From: an uncultured Alphaproteobacteria bacterium
GTDB taxonomy: Bacteria; Pseudomonadota; Alphaproteobacteria; Rs-D84
NCBI GenBank assembly: GCA_944389465.1
Contig: CALXML010000005.1
Span: forward strand, 19,894 to 83,893
DNA length: 64,000 bases
Direction: 5' to 3'
The position numbers and the translations under genes were made by a program. The notes below the pieces were generated by a model. That model did no database searches. It was not told where the DNA came from and saw only the letters and a list, made by a program, of their open reading frames with translations. Shown here in pieces: positions 18,001 through 25,204 of the stretch. Each line of letters starts with the position of its first letter. The stretch's first letter is position 1.

Positions 18001-18105
18001 ATTGGTGGAATGTTCGCCAGTATGATATTCACGTTTGTTTTGACGCCTGCATTGTTCTTTTTGGTGGAACGTGGTCGGGCGCGCCTGAAACGTGGCCGGA
18101 AATAA
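15043..18105 (+). CDS. RND-family transporter with altered proton-relay residues
   Basis: 1020 residues, HAE1/AcrB type: FFVRRPVTTVMFVLFWVVLG at the start, 12 spans, two large periplasmic loops beginning after PKMNIERTPSVDFP and NEFAPSTDANEINI. Family pumps export hydrophobic compounds using the proton gradient, via Asp407, Asp408, Lys940 and Arg971 (AcrB numbers). Here TM4 reads LVSNAIILIE (Ser399, Asn400 in place of both Asp) and TM10 reads VVNNNIL (Asn923 in place of Lys); the Arg position reads Gly in QGMILMTS. Energy coupling must differ or be lost. Last gene of the operon. Confidence 0.9.
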   Translation: MLKFFVRRPVTTVMFVLFWVVLGFVSFPKMNIERTPSVDFPMVTATFIYPGAAPSEIESQVVKRAEDAISEVSELKKLTSQAFENGGFVMAEFNLGVDVNDKATEVKTKLDSLISEFPQDMEQPIVEKLNPLEQSVVDIAISGSNLRDLQEYADDTLSNRITGIAGVASVDIFGGETRAIRIEMNPELLAARGATVMDVVSALGAHNLNVPGGKIEFGANSSNVRFVGEFASVDEIKNLQLTTIEGQTFKLSDVATVTDSARELENGARYNGQDVIIASVVKSSDGNAINVARALREQLPELQSELQTQFPDATMEIIADSSIAVADETYSTIWGIVLGVIFTVLVLLAFTRNWRSTIIAGVVIPASLIAGFFFMDASNFTINAMTLLAYSSALGTLVSNAIILIESALQEMRAGKDPETAAVDGTKKVAVSVLAGVGTNVVVFLPLAFMSGIAGQFMNQFGLTVVYLTLLSLLFSFTLTPMMIAKILRLGGSKQSKKAKNAKTVRATVVTDKKSEPVKKESKLRRWYNYQFAHPWRVVVMAVAVLIGSGMLMGFVGNEFAPSTDANEINITARAPMGATYEKSSEIAAQIEQRLQQFDDVTAVSVKIGDRGLQNIAVKLTLTDVSERNKSDKEIAREILPALSDIPDVELQIRAGQAISTGGTSADIVLNVYGADDTKRNAYAKQILDMINEMPEVQSAVLAQQEPGDETRFVPDQDKMNFWGVQNSYAGATLRTALYGNDDYKYKENGEEYPIILEFAKPFKTMALFDNVFVNSQKGMVPLSELGSVQTVPATPDISRINKNRITEIDVNIGKSTMGPVQTKIQAALAKIDWESGYGAEFGGMSEIQGETTTEIGNAFMLAIILTYMLLAAILNSLAHPFTIATSIVTSFAGVFALMFLSGASMNVGAMLACVMLVGLVVNNNILVLEPTVGRIANGEKPYDALWTELKDKQGMILMTSIAVMTGMVPQLWATDGMKVAMAAVMIGGMFASMIFTFVLTPALFFLVERGRARLKRGRK

Positions 18106-18106
18106 T

Positions 18107-18132
18107 AAATGGGGCATTTGCCCCATTTTTTT
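18107..18132 (+). terminator. Efflux operon terminator
   Basis: AAATGGGGC/GCCCCATTT hairpin with ATTT loop and a run of T, directly after the RND stop codon. Confidence 0.9.
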
Positions 18133-18188
18133 ATGCAAATATAAAAAAACATTGCTATAATTCCCGCAGATTTATCAAAGGATTATAA

Positions 18189-18791
18189 ATGTTAAAGAAA
18201 GAAGATGTTGTTGTTTTTGATTTTGATGGAACGTTATCGGCACATGATTCCAGTGTTGAATTTGCGAAATATTGTTTTCGTCACTCGTTTCGTCCATGGC
18301 CATTTTTGCCATTAATTGGTGTGGCTGCAATTGTGCGTTTGTTTAATCCGGCCGGCCTGTGGTGGCGTTGGGCGATGCGTCGCTTTTTAACACCGGAAAT
18401 GGTGAAACGCTTTGCACCCGCATTTATAAAGCAGCACCGCCGCGAACGTTTTGGCTGGGCCAAAGAGCAGGTGGCCAAGGAACGCGCCGACGGTCGCAGT
18501 GTTATTTTAATTTCTGCCAGTCCGGATTATTTACTGCCACAATTGGTGCGTGATATGAAATTTGATGCAGTATTGTGTTCACGTATGGATGAAAGTAAAC
18601 CTTGGAAATATGAATTTTTGTGTTGGGGTAAAAACAAAGTCATCGCAATGGACGAATGGGCCAAAAAAAATCATATGATTCCACGCGTTGTGCGTTCTTA
18701 TTCAGACAGTAAATCAGATATGCCATTAATGGAAATCGCAGACGAACAGGTTTGGGTTGATAAAAAAACAGGATTAAGAAAATCAGCCTAG
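18189..18791 (+). CDS. HAD-superfamily (subclass IB) phosphatase
   Basis: 200 residues. HAD motifs: I, VVFDFDGTLSAHDSS (nucleophile Asp near residue 11); II, ILISASPDYL near 100; III/IV, SYSDSKSDMPLME near 178. Resembles the phosphoserine-phosphatase-like IB group (PSPase/CicA-like hydrolases) that remove phosphate from small metabolites or lipids. Two hydrophobic, Trp-rich stretches (FRPWPFLPLIGVAAIV) form the helical cap and may lie on the membrane. Substrate unknown. Stop is TAG; monocistronic or with the next small gene. Confidence 0.85.
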   Translation: MLKKEDVVVFDFDGTLSAHDSSVEFAKYCFRHSFRPWPFLPLIGVAAIVRLFNPAGLWWRWAMRRFLTPEMVKRFAPAFIKQHRRERFGWAKEQVAKERADGRSVILISASPDYLLPQLVRDMKFDAVLCSRMDESKPWKYEFLCWGKNKVIAMDEWAKKNHMIPRVVRSYSDSKSDMPLMEIADEQVWVDKKTGLRKSA

Positions 18792-18825
18792 TGTAATTAA
18801 AATAATAATCCGTTATAATCGCAAT

Positions 18826-19065
18826 ATGGTTATAACGGATGTTTTATATGATTTAACTGTTGGTGTTGCGGGTGCGGTAATTGGCGCACTGATAATGCTG
18901 GTTTTAACAGGCAAAAAGAACCGCCGCCTGTCGGATGAAATATTGGTAAATCATCGTGATTTAGAAAAATTACGTCTGGAAAATAATCAGTTAATAGAAA
19001 CAATAAAAGACCGTGAAAATCAAATATTATCTCTGCAACGCAAAATTTTGAACAAGAAAAAATAG
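18826..19065 (+). CDS. Small membrane protein with coiled coil
   Basis: 79 residues. One membrane span (~8-27, LTVGVAGAVIGALIMLVLTG) then a charged helix with heptads (LEKLRLENNQLIETIKDRENQILSLQRKIL). This bitopic architecture recalls small divisome or stress proteins, but no family is recognised. It starts 35 bases after the HAD gene. Confidence 0.6.
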   Translation: MVITDVLYDLTVGVAGAVIGALIMLVLTGKKNRRLSDEILVNHRDLEKLRLENNQLIETIKDRENQILSLQRKILNKKK

Positions 19066-19095
19066 TCACTGATTAAGATGTATGTTTGTACTCTT

Positions 19096-19140
19096 CTTGT
19101 CATTGCGAGCCATCGCAGATGGCGTGGCAATCCAGTAAAT
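19096..19140. repeat. CATTGCGAGC...GCAATCCAG palindromic repeat
   Basis: Outer CTTGTCATTGCGA and GTGGCAATCCAGTAAAT as in the copies at 7262 and 19212; inner arms GCCATC/GATGGC. Confidence 0.8.
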
Positions 19141-19161
19141 ACAACAAAACCGCACTCCATC

Positions 19162-19182
19162 TTTGTCATTCCCGCATGACAA
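19162..19182. repeat. Short inverted repeat related to the palindromic family
   Basis: TTGTCA and TGACAA flank TTCCCGCA. It looks like a shortened TTGTCATTCCCGC-type repeat. A further half-element (CCCGCAATGACAGG) lies near 19280-19293. The rest of 19066-19368 shows nothing coding. Confidence 0.5.
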
Positions 19183-19211
19183 GAAAAGAATACCAGTTAC
19201 CAGCAACATCC

Positions 19212-19259
19212 CTTGTCATTGCGAGCCGTGCATACGCACGGCGTGGCAATCCAGTAAAT
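19212..19259. repeat. CATTGCGAGC...GCAATCCAG palindromic repeat
   Basis: Same outer segments as the copies at 7262 and 19096; inner arms GCCGTGC/GCACGGC with an ATAC loop. Confidence 0.8.
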
Positions 19260-19368
19260 TAAGAACACCGCGCATCTTTGCCCGCAATGACAGGGGGCGC
19301 ACTTTATCTGCGTTTTATGGTGTTTTTACGCGTATTTAATAAAACAAACCCATAATAAAACAGTTTTT

Positions 19369-19536
19369 CTAATATGTACGCTGTATTAATTGTTTACCAC
19401 ATTCATACCGCGCCAATTGTTTTTGTTCAATACCAAACAGTTTTGCGGCATCATAACGCCGCAGTTTTGCGCTGCGCCGTGCGCCCCGTAACAAACGTGC
19501 AAAATATGCATTGTCCGCCAATATAGTTGCAGGCAT
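19369..19536 (-). pseudogene. Frameshifted XRE-family HTH gene (copy B)
   Basis: 55 codons from ATG 19536, nearly identical to the gene at 6684-6908 through ..LARYECGKQLI. Copy A then has ATACCAGCG where this copy has ATACAGCG; the missing C shifts the frame, giving QRTY and a stop. The lost tail (ILEKLFYYGF..) is still readable in the next frame down to about 19330. The HTH itself is intact, so a shortened protein might still bind DNA. Its leader RNA and AGGAGG site are preserved. Confidence 0.7.
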
Positions 19537-19555
19537 TTAATCCTCCTTTTTTGTT

Positions 19556-19707
19556 TAATAAAAACACCGCCGTGATTAAGGGCGGTTGGAGGTTAAGAAC
19601 TATTCAAACGATAGTGCCGTTTATTCAATATATTCACGAGCCCTCCAACCCTTGTTGGAGTTTTGTTTGAAGAGGTTCTTACACCCCGCACTGGTAATCA
19701 ACCAATG
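19556..19707 (-). ncRNA. Structured leader RNA with terminator, copy B
   Basis: Second copy of the element at 6931-7084. A 38-base 5' segment (19671-19708) is identical to copy A. The main stem is GTTCTTA/TAAGAAC (19675-19681 with 19594-19600) continued by GTTTGAA/TTCAAAC (19665-19671 with 19603-19609), where copy A has TATATGA/TCATATA: the sequence changed but pairing did not. The CTCCAAC/GTTGGAG hairpin, the alternative CCTCCAACC/GGTTGGAGG pairing and the ACCGCC/GGCGGT terminator are all kept. A weak promoter (TTTGTC, 17, TATAAA) precedes it. Confidence 0.65.
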
Positions 19708-19765
19708 CGCTTTATATGTTATCACAGTGGCCCGACAAATCAAGGTTAAAAGTTATGTGTTTTGA

Positions 19766-20647
19766 TTAATCTGTATCTGTGCCAAAATCCATATCACGCA
19801 ATTTTTCGGCACGCGGACCAATTTTCCCAATGGATGTTTGCAATTGTTCTATGTCGGTCACCGCCAGATTAAAGTGTTGCTGTACCTTGGTCGCGCGGTC
19901 AGACAGTCGTGACAAATCGGTCAGCAATAAATCCAGTTCGCGTTTTATTTTATCCGCCACGCGTTTAATTTTTATATCGGACAATACCGCACGTATTGTG
20001 TTTAATGTTGCCCACAATGTTGATGGCGATACGATAAAAACCTTTCTGTGGGCGGCATAATCAATGACATTTGGAAATTCACGATGCAGCGTTTCAAATA
20101 TAGATTCCGATGCAATAAACATCATTGCAGATTCAGCAGTTTTGCCCGCAATTATATATTTTTCAGCAATGGCATCAATGTGTTTACGCACGTCCAGTTC
20201 AAATTGCTTGCGTGCGCCATCATCATTTTGTTCAGTCATACGGTTGTAACTTTCCAATGGAAATTTACTGTCAATAATCATATCCCCCGGCGGATATGGC
20301 AAGCGAATTATACAGTCTGGACGCACGCCCGTATCCAATACTGTCTGAAAAGCATATGATTCAGGTGGCATTATATCCATAACCAAATCCGCCAATTGAC
20401 GTTCGCCAAATGTGCCACGCGCCTGTTTATTACCCATTAAAATGTTTTTAAAGTTGGCAATGTCTGCACTGATGTTTTTTAATTCAATTGCATTTTGACT
20501 TAACGCACCCAACCGTTCGGCCAATCGTTCACGCAGGCGGGCATTATCTTCACGCAGGGCCGATATATCCACCGTTGGCCGCCGCATCAGTATTGCAATT
20601 AATAAAACAATGATTATAAATAATAATACAAAAATAAACGTTGTCAT
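19766..20647 (-). CDS. rmuC: RmuC-family DNA recombination protein
   Basis: 293 residues from ATG 20647, chosen over an upstream in-frame start because AAGGAATGGG precedes it and a membrane span follows directly (FIFVLLFIIIVLLIAILM). RmuC limits recombination at inverted repeats and carries a nuclease-like core. Seen: coiled coil (LREDNARLRERLAERLG), then GNKQARGTFGERQLADLV, the DFVIRLP-like RPDCIIRLPYPPGDMIIDSKFPLESY, and VFIVSPSTLWATLNTIR. Shorter than E. coli RmuC (~475), as in many alphaproteobacteria. Divergent from def. Confidence 0.9.
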   Translation of the reverse strand: MTTFIFVLLFIIIVLLIAILMRRPTVDISALREDNARLRERLAERLGALSQNAIELKNISADIANFKNILMGNKQARGTFGERQLADLVMDIMPPESYAFQTVLDTGVRPDCIIRLPYPPGDMIIDSKFPLESYNRMTEQNDDGARKQFELDVRKHIDAIAEKYIIAGKTAESAMMFIASESIFETLHREFPNVIDYAAHRKVFIVSPSTLWATLNTIRAVLSDIKIKRVADKIKRELDLLLTDLSRLSDRATKVQQHFNLAVTDIEQLQTSIGKIGPRAEKLRDMDFGTDTD

Positions 20648-20689
20648 TTCCCATTCCTTTGCTACAATCAATTATAAAGGGAATTATAT

Positions 20690-21190
20690 ATGTTGCAAAT
20701 GAAACTTTGTGGGGATTTAGTTTTACGGGAAAAATGCGAACCTGTAACTGAAATTACCCCTGAAATATTGGATATATTGGATGAAATGGTTGGTATGATG
20801 CGTGACCAAAGTGGCGTTGGTCTGGCCGCGCCACAGGTGGGGCAACTGAAACGCTTTTTGGTAATGATGAATCCGGATGATGAACAGATATTCAAAATGA
20901 TAAATCCAAAAATTATAACACGCAGTGCTGATACCTGTATGATGGAGGAAGGATGCCTGTCCGTTTTGGGGCCTGATAATTTACCGGTATATGCCAATGT
21001 TACGCGCCCTGCATCTGTGGATGTTGAATGGACGGATGAAAATGGGCAACAATTGCGTGCGCAAATGTCGGGGCTGCCCGCCCGAATTGTTCAGCACGAA
21101 ACAGACCATCTGGACGGAATTTTGTTCATAGACTATCTGTCGCCGGTGCGTCGTGAAATGGTTATGCGTAAGGTTCGGAAACACAAATGA
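20690..21190 (+). CDS. def: Peptide deformylase
   Basis: 166 residues. Removes the formyl group from new proteins; metal enzyme. Three motifs are complete: GVGLAAPQVG (~residue 43), EGCLS (~88) and QHETDHLDG (~132), giving the Cys and two His metal ligands and the catalytic Glu. The stop TGA overlaps the fmt start (ATGA arrangement), a conserved def-fmt operon that makes and removes formyl-Met. Confidence 0.97.
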   Translation: MLQMKLCGDLVLREKCEPVTEITPEILDILDEMVGMMRDQSGVGLAAPQVGQLKRFLVMMNPDDEQIFKMINPKIITRSADTCMMEEGCLSVLGPDNLPVYANVTRPASVDVEWTDENGQQLRAQMSGLPARIVQHETDHLDGILFIDYLSPVRREMVMRKVRKHK

Positions 21191-22008
21191 AAATTGTTTT
21201 AATGGGCACAAATGATTTTGTTGTGCCAATCTTTGACGCGGTATTAAATGCAGGTCACGAAATTATGGCCGTGTTTACGCGTGCACCAAAACCTGTTGGT
21301 CGTAAACATGTTTTAACCCCATCGCCGGTGCATATTTGGGCGCAATCGCATAATTTACCCGTGTATACAAATATACGTGATTATAATTTTTCGCCTGATA
21401 TGATTGTGGTTGTGTCATATGGTGTGATATTGCGTGAAAATGTTTTATCATCCGCGCCATGTGTAAACATTCACCCCAGTGATTTACCAAAATATCGCGG
21501 ACCGTCACCAATACGTACGGCTATTTATAATGGCGATACATCGTCTGCCGTGTGTTTAATGCAGATAACCGCTGAAATGGATGCTGGGGATATTTATATG
21601 CGTCGTGCGTTTGATATCGGTGAAAATGAAACCAACGCTGATATAGAAAATAAAGTTTCCATAATTGGTGCGCAAATGCTGACTGAATATTTATCAAATC
21701 CGTCTGCATATGCCCCAACGCCCCAGATTGGCGTACCAACATATACGCGTAAATTTACTGGCACAGATGAAATAATTGATTGGTCAAAATCGGCGCGTGA
21801 AATACATAATCAAATTCGTGCAATTGGCGCGGGTCGTACAAAAATAAACGGTATGGATGTCAAGATTTTGGAAACGCGCGTTGAAAACAATGAATTAAAA
21901 ATATTACGGATTCAGCCCGCTGGTAAACGTCCAATGGATTGGAAAAGTTTCCTAAACGGTTTGCGGGGCAATGATATAAAATTTGGTGATTCAGATGTAT
22001 ATAAATAA
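21187..22008 (+). CDS. fmt: Methionyl-tRNA formyltransferase
   Basis: 273 residues. Formylates initiator Met-tRNA using 10-formyl-tetrahydrofolate. Seen: N-terminal Rossmann start IVLMGTNDFVVPIFDAVL, the VVVSYGVIL segment, catalytic-site NIHPSDLPKYRGPSPI (the family's N-hPS-lP-yRG), and the C-terminal OB-like domain beginning near TYTRKFTGTDEIIDW. About 40 residues shorter than the E. coli enzyme, mainly in the C-terminal domain. Overlaps def by 4 bases. Confidence 0.95.
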   Translation: MKIVLMGTNDFVVPIFDAVLNAGHEIMAVFTRAPKPVGRKHVLTPSPVHIWAQSHNLPVYTNIRDYNFSPDMIVVVSYGVILRENVLSSAPCVNIHPSDLPKYRGPSPIRTAIYNGDTSSAVCLMQITAEMDAGDIYMRRAFDIGENETNADIENKVSIIGAQMLTEYLSNPSAYAPTPQIGVPTYTRKFTGTDEIIDWSKSAREIHNQIRAIGAGRTKINGMDVKILETRVENNELKILRIQPAGKRPMDWKSFLNGLRGNDIKFGDSDVYK

Positions 22009-22240
22009 ATATTGTAAATATAAAAAACAAAATGTTTCAATAAATGAAAACAGTGCAATGTGCGTTTGCGCAAATTGTGAAAATGATGCATGCGTTGCAC
22101 GTCGTGATGATGGTGTTCGTTATACTTATTCCACATGTCAGGAATATTTGATGTCAAAACTGGACAATGAATACAATCGTATAAAGGAACGCCAATGTCG
22201 CATATGTTTGGAAATCAGTAAACGCGCAAATCAAAAGTAA
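21995..22240 (+). CDS. Small Cys-rich protein
   Basis: 81 residues from ATG 21995, overlapping the fmt end by 14 bases. Contains C..C..C patterns: CVCANCENDACVARR in the middle, a single Cys in TYSTCQEYL, and CRICLEI near the end. The spacing could hold one or two zinc ions. No family recognised. It lies between fmt and truA with a second Cys-rich gene, and all four share the strand. Confidence 0.6.
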   Translation: MYINKYCKYKKQNVSINENSAMCVCANCENDACVARRDDGVRYTYSTCQEYLMSKLDNEYNRIKERQCRICLEISKRANQK

Positions 22241-22251
22241 GGATTCTTGTT

Positions 22252-22467
22252 ATGTCAGATATACCACAATTCCAGAAATTGGATGAACAGGATTATCAAC
22301 CACAGTGGTGCAAATATTGTCGTTATTTTGGATATGATAAAAATTGGAATGCGTGCTATTACGGATTTTTCAATATATTATTATACGGTCCACGTGTGGT
22401 CAGTTTTGACGGATATTGCCCGCATTTTAAGTATGCGAAAAAATATAAAAATCAAAAAACCAGATAA
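22252..22467 (+). CDS. Small Cys-rich protein
   Basis: 71 residues, preceded by AAGGATT. Carries WCKYCRYFGYDKNWNACYY and YCPHFKYAKK: four Cys, many aromatic residues, and a basic tail. A zinc or metal site is plausible. No family recognised; not similar enough to its neighbour at 21995 to call a duplicate. The start ATG is chosen over an upstream frame-shifted alternative at 22247 because of the ribosome site. Confidence 0.65.
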   Translation: MSDIPQFQKLDEQDYQPQWCKYCRYFGYDKNWNACYYGFFNILLYGPRVVSFDGYCPHFKYAKKYKNQKTR

Positions 22468-22470
22468 TAA

Positions 22471-23229
22471 ATGACACGATATAAAATAACAGTTGAATAC
22501 GATGGAACAAATTTAATTGGCTGGCAACAAAACCGCCAAGGCCCATCCGTACAATCACTGTTACGTGACGCAATTGAAAAATTTTGTGGTGCACGTCCAG
22601 ATATTATTGCCGCCGGTCGTACGGATGCGGGCGTGCATGCAATTGCAATGGTTGCGCATTTTGATTTACCGTCTGCGCCGGATGCAAATACTGTTATGCG
22701 TGCAATGAATTTTTATTTGGTGGATTCGCCGGTATCTGTATTAAGTTGTGAAATCGTGTCTGATGATTTTAATGCGCGCTTTTCATGCATTGGACGGCAT
22801 TATAAATATATTGTATTAAATCGTGGTGCGCATCCGGTATTGGAAAAAAATCGTGTATGGTGGGTGCCACGACGGCTGAATATTTCTGCTATGCGGCGCG
22901 CGGCGGCTAAATTAATTGGCAATCATGATTTTACCAGTTTTCGTGCCACACAGTGTCAGGCCAAAAGTCCAATAAAAACATTGGATGAATGCAAAATTAC
23001 ACGTCGTGGCGATATAATTACATTTGAATTTTCTGCACGTTCCTTTCTGCATCATCAGGTGCGTAATATGGTGGGCACACTGGTTGAAATTGGTTTGGGC
23101 AAACCATATGATATTGATGATGTTTTTGCCGCACGTAATCGTTCCGCGGCCGGCCCGACCGCACCGGCGGCGGGATTGTATTTTATTCGTGCGGATTATG
23201 CCACGGGCGCAAATGATAAACATATTTAA
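22471..23229 (+). CDS. truA: tRNA pseudouridine synthase A
   Basis: 252 residues. Makes pseudouridine at positions 38-40 of tRNA anticodon arms. Seen: YKITVEYDGTNLIGWQQN at the start, the catalytic GRTDAGVHA motif (Asp ~53), and C-terminal FLHHQVRNMVGTLVEIG. Start 3 bases after the preceding small gene's region. Its last 47 bases overlap the convergent comEC gene. Confidence 0.96.
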   Translation: MTRYKITVEYDGTNLIGWQQNRQGPSVQSLLRDAIEKFCGARPDIIAAGRTDAGVHAIAMVAHFDLPSAPDANTVMRAMNFYLVDSPVSVLSCEIVSDDFNARFSCIGRHYKYIVLNRGAHPVLEKNRVWWVPRRLNISAMRRAAAKLIGNHDFTSFRATQCQAKSPIKTLDECKITRRGDIITFEFSARSFLHHQVRNMVGTLVEIGLGKPYDIDDVFAARNRSAAGPTAPAAGLYFIRADYATGANDKHI

Positions 23230-25126
23230 CAGTCCCAGATGGGTAAATTACAAACCCGCCACGTAAAATTTTATGATTACATTTTGGCGCATTAATATCA
23301 AAATAAGAAACTATGTAATCTATGTTTTCATTTGCACACAGCGAATTTATGTTTTTCATCACAGGTACAAATTTTTGAATATATGCCAATGTGAAATTTT
23401 GCGTTTCATAAATCCATACGCCGTCAATTGGTTTTCGCCGGATGTTTTTTGTTTCAACCGCATCCCCGTTTATTTGTTTCCATGTATCAAAAGTAAAATA
23501 GTGGTTTGACGCACGTGATTTGCTAAATTCCAATGTGCCTGTGTTTTGATTTACGAATGCAACCAATTCATGGTCCGCCGTTGCATAAAATATTGGTTTG
23601 GGATATGTTGCAATAACTGTAATTCCACCACATATAAAAACGCCACCCAGAATGTAATTAATTTTCATTTTTATTGGACGAATAAACATTATGCACAAGA
23701 ATCCAATTATAATTAATACCAACGCAATATTTGGAATATGGGGCAGGGTTAATATTGCACTGGGGATATTTGCGATGGATTCACCGATGTTTAAACAGAA
23801 ATTATAAATACTGTGCGCGGCGTCAATTGGCCACGTCCACCCAACCCCAGCGGTTACAACCCCAACGCAAATCAGTGGCATAATGGCAACTGAAAATATC
23901 GGCAATAAAACCAAATTCCCAATTAAACTGTATATTGGCAGATTATAAAAATGTGCCACCACAAATGGTGCGGTAAATATCGTCGCCACCAGTGATGTCA
24001 AAATCGCCGTATAAATAATTTTTAAAATTTTATTATGTGGCATTTTGGGGCGCAAATCATTCCATAACCATACCAATCCAAAAATAGCAGCAAATGATAA
24101 TTGAAAACCCGCCTGCATAACAAAATGCGGATTCATTAGGAATAAAATCAAAAACGCAATACATACGTTACGCATTGAAATTGCATTGCGCCCAAATATA
24201 AATGCCACAAATATCAATGTTGCCATAATAAAGGCGCGAATTGTTGCAACATCACTGCCGGACAATATCACATAAAACAGCAATCCCACCCACGCGCAAA
24301 TCAATGCTGGGATTCGTGCAGGCGTACGTTTTGTAATTTGTGGTATGGACCGAAATATTAAATAAAATATTGCCAACAGCCATGCAGAAACCAGTGTAAT
24401 ATGAAATCCGCTGATTGACCAAATGTGACCGATTCCGGTTGCAGTCCATATTTCTGCATCTGATTTTGGCACAGCGTTTTTGTACCCTAATACCAGTGTG
24501 TCGGCCAAAAATGAATTAGTATACCGATGAATATAGTCCCGCAGCCCAGAAATGCCGCCACTGTTTGCCGCCTCAATTACATTAAATTTGTTAATATAAC
24601 CAGTTGCAGTTATTTTGTTAAAATATGCCCAACGTGCATAATCAAAAGTTTCCGGTGCGTCCGCACCATCCGGCCGAAATAAACCAATGGTTGCACTGAT
24701 TTTATCGCCAATGTTTGGTGTGGGATGTTTTGCGTCTGATGAAACGCGGACAATTGCCGCACCATCACCTGCACCAATTTGATTTGCATCTGTTTTTATA
24801 TACAGGCGTGATTTTTCATCTGTGTAATCTGTGCGTTGAACAGTGCCGGTGATTTCAATGTTATGTATGCTGTGCGAAATTTGCGGCGTATTTAACATAT
24901 GGGTAAATACAGACGCATAACAAAAACCAAAAATAAACAACACAATTCCACGCACCAGTTTCGGAATTTTTACACATATCAGTATGACTGAAATAATCAA
25001 TCCAATTATGCAGGAAATAAAATCAGGCTCGTGCGATAAATTAAAATACAGGCCTGCGCCAAACGCCATCAAAAAAGGCGTCCAGAAAAACAAATTGCCC
25101 AATTGATTTTGCCATAAATCCCGCAT
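23183..25126 (-). CDS. comEC: ComEC/Rec2-family DNA-uptake channel
   Basis: 647 residues, many membrane spans. ComEC passes single-stranded DNA through the inner membrane during transformation. Seen: N-terminal two spans, an OB-like domain (IEITGTVQRTDYTDEKSRLY), then the competence domain starting GIGHIWSISGFHITLVSAW and MRNVCIAFLILFLMNP..QAGFQLSFAAIFGLV. The C-terminal part (~545-647) is not a clear metallo-beta-lactamase domain: the HxHxDH motif is absent. Overlaps truA by 47 bases tail to tail. With comF this suggests DNA uptake ability. Confidence 0.88.
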   Translation of the reverse strand: MRDLWQNQLGNLFFWTPFLMAFGAGLYFNLSHEPDFISCIIGLIISVILICVKIPKLVRGIVLFIFGFCYASVFTHMLNTPQISHSIHNIEITGTVQRTDYTDEKSRLYIKTDANQIGAGDGAAIVRVSSDAKHPTPNIGDKISATIGLFRPDGADAPETFDYARWAYFNKITATGYINKFNVIEAANSGGISGLRDYIHRYTNSFLADTLVLGYKNAVPKSDAEIWTATGIGHIWSISGFHITLVSAWLLAIFYLIFRSIPQITKRTPARIPALICAWVGLLFYVILSGSDVATIRAFIMATLIFVAFIFGRNAISMRNVCIAFLILFLMNPHFVMQAGFQLSFAAIFGLVWLWNDLRPKMPHNKILKIIYTAILTSLVATIFTAPFVVAHFYNLPIYSLIGNLVLLPIFSVAIMPLICVGVVTAGVGWTWPIDAAHSIYNFCLNIGESIANIPSAILTLPHIPNIALVLIIIGFLCIMFIRPIKMKINYILGGVFICGGITVIATYPKPIFYATADHELVAFVNQNTGTLEFSKSRASNHYFTFDTWKQINGDAVETKNIRRKPIDGVWIYETQNFTLAYIQKFVPVMKNINSLCANENIDYIVSYFDINAPKCNHKILRGGFVIYPSGTVKYVYHLRPWHNPHE

Positions 25127-25204
25127 ATAAAAAGTATAGGAATTTATTTAATTGCGTCGCAATGAAAAATTTCGTATGATGAAAGTCCATAAGGAGGCAT
25201 TCTT

